This document shows positions 63,206 to 64,000 of a stretch of 64,000 bases of DNA, piece after piece (the stretch's first letter is position 1; every line of letters starts with the position of its first letter). The position numbers were made by a program, and so were the translations under genes. Source of the stretch: Bacteroidota bacterium (lineage in GTDB: Bacteria > Bacteroidota > Bacteroidia > Flavobacteriales > Weeksellaceae); the NCBI GenBank assembly GCA_023422635.1, contig JAFAGO010000004.1, positions 1-64,000 of the forward strand, written 5' to 3'. The notes under the pieces were generated by a model. The model was not told where the DNA came from. It did not search any database and saw only the letters and a program-made list of their open reading frames with translations.

Positions 63206-64000
63206 ATGCGATAACTCCAGAGCAGTGGTCGAGTGTACTTCCCGTAGCTGACGAAAGTACATTATTTATATTTTGCATCTTTAAAACGCCCATAAAAGCG
63301 AAAATTAACGCTTCTTTATATTCAATGATTTCGGGTGTTGGAACGATGATTTTAGCTTCTGTAAGGGATTGTATGCGTTCCAATAAAAAGGTGTTATAGG
63401 TTCCACCACCAGTGAAAAGCACGTTTTCAAGGTTTTCGCTATTCAAAATATGGGCAATTTGAATTGCGATATGTTCCGTAAATGTAGCAAGAACAATTTC
63501 TGTTTCATAAGATTGTATGCACTTCGCAATATTCTGATTTACCCATTCTACGCCTAAAGATTTTGGTGGTTTTTGGGTATAGTATTCGAACTTATTCAAG
63601 TGCTCCAATAACGCTTTGTCTACTTGGCCTTGTTTTGCAATTGCACCATTTTCATCAAATTCTTTTCCTAATTTTTGGGCAATTGCGTTCAATACAATGT
63701 TGATTGCACAAATATCGAAAGCGATTCTTTTTCCTTCTTTTCGAAATGAAATATTCGAGAAGCCGCCCAGATTTAGACAGGCCTCATATTCGCTGAAGAG
63801 GAGTTCGTCACCAATCGGTACGAGAGGAGCGCCGTTTCCGCCCATTAAAACATCTTGCATCCGAAAGTCGTAAACTACGGGGATTTCCGTTGCTAATTTT
63901 ATTGCACGCCCATCGCCAATTTGAACTGTAAATTTTTTATCGGGTTGATGAAAAACGGTATGTCCATGTGATGCAATTAAATCGCAGTTTTCAATTTTAT
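63204..64000 (-). CDS. anmK: Anhydro-N-acetylmuramic acid kinase AnmK (5' end cut by the window edge)
   Basis: Phosphorylates and opens 1,6-anhydro-MurNAc from wall turnover to MurNAc 6-phosphate. The frame continues without a stop to the right edge, so the N-terminal part lies outside; the visible part includes ASHGHTVFHQP, TVQIGDGRAIKLATEIPVVYDFR, GGNGAPLVPIGDEL, NLGGFSNISF, VLFTGGGTYNTFLLERI and EALIFAFMGVL. An in-frame ATG at 63860 is internal. With NamZ (20.3 kb) and MurF it gives the window three peptidoglycan-metabolism genes. Confidence 0.92.
   Translation of the reverse strand, partial: KIENCDLIASHGHTVFHQPDKKFTVQIGDGRAIKLATEIPVVYDFRMQDVLMGGNGAPLVPIGDELLFSEYEACLNLGGFSNISFRKEGKRIAFDICAINIVLNAIAQKLGKEFDENGAIAKQGQVDKALLEHLNKFEYYTQKPPKSLGVEWVNQNIAKCIQSYETEIVLATFTEHIAIQIAHILNSENLENVLFTGGGTYNTFLLERIQSLTEAKIIVPTPEIIEYKEALIFAFMGVLKMQNINNVLSSATGSTLDHCSGVIA

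Overview
This 64 kb window is chromosomal DNA from a member of the Bacteroidota, most likely a Weeksellaceae/Flavobacteriia organism of the Chryseobacterium/Kaistella kind. The evidence is an AT-rich genome, repeated -7 boxes of the Bacteroidota form TAnnTTTG, almost no Shine-Dalgarno sequences, a type IX secretion and gliding locus (PorU, PorV, GldJ), an OlsF-type fused aminolipid acyltransferase, a DUF3575 outer-membrane protein and a POT-transporter cluster. Nearly everything is core or housekeeping DNA. I see no prophage, insertion sequence, integron or CRISPR array. I name families from sequence recognition only; no database was searched.

Layout. 1-7 kb: dicarboxylate/glutamate symporter, QueG, a rhodanese, a small outer-membrane barrel, glucokinase, an alpha/beta hydrolase and L-serine dehydratase. 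7-12 kb (minus strand): alanine dehydrogenase plus a small membrane protein, then a probable tyrosine-sensing leader peptide and attenuator in front of tyrA, then an orphan contractile-tail-sheath-like gene. TsaE and a secreted thioredoxin follow upstream. 12-19 kb: four tandem POT-family peptide transporters. 19-24 kb: FtsX/LolC-type permease divergent from and overlapping the 5' end of a NamZ-type muramidase, small envelope proteins, a secreted thioredoxin and tRNA-Phe. 24-30 kb: aspartate kinase with the OlsF-like acyltransferase, fructose-1,6-bisphosphatase, MenC with an 8-bp repeat expansion, and a cystathionine beta-synthase-like enzyme.

30-38 kb: lrgAB behind a perfect 21-bp-spaced direct repeat, an intact AraC regulator, then a decayed AraC and PfpI/DJ-1 gene pair, a methyltransferase, and a peroxide-defence operon ohrR-ohr-DUF1304-nitroreductase with an OhrR-like operator. 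38-51 kb: a TonB-dependent receptor with a CNMC motif and an upstream palindrome, co-oriented with a secreted thioredoxin-like protein; L,D-transpeptidase; S-adenosylhomocysteinase; a HugZ-like protein; and a three-gene RND efflux operon. 51-64 kb: phosphopantetheinyl transferase, a FUSC-type membrane protein, porU-porV divergent from gldJ, murF, a Nudix hydrolase, a SRPBCC protein and a 5'-truncated anmK that runs off the right edge.

The strongest new observation is the tyrA leader at about 9.3-9.4 kb. An 18-codon ORF with three consecutive Tyr codons ends on a segment that can pair with the loop side of an intrinsic terminator placed immediately before tyrA. Secondary items are the lrgAB direct repeats, the orphan tail-sheath gene behind tyrA, and the palindrome over the TonB-receptor promoter.
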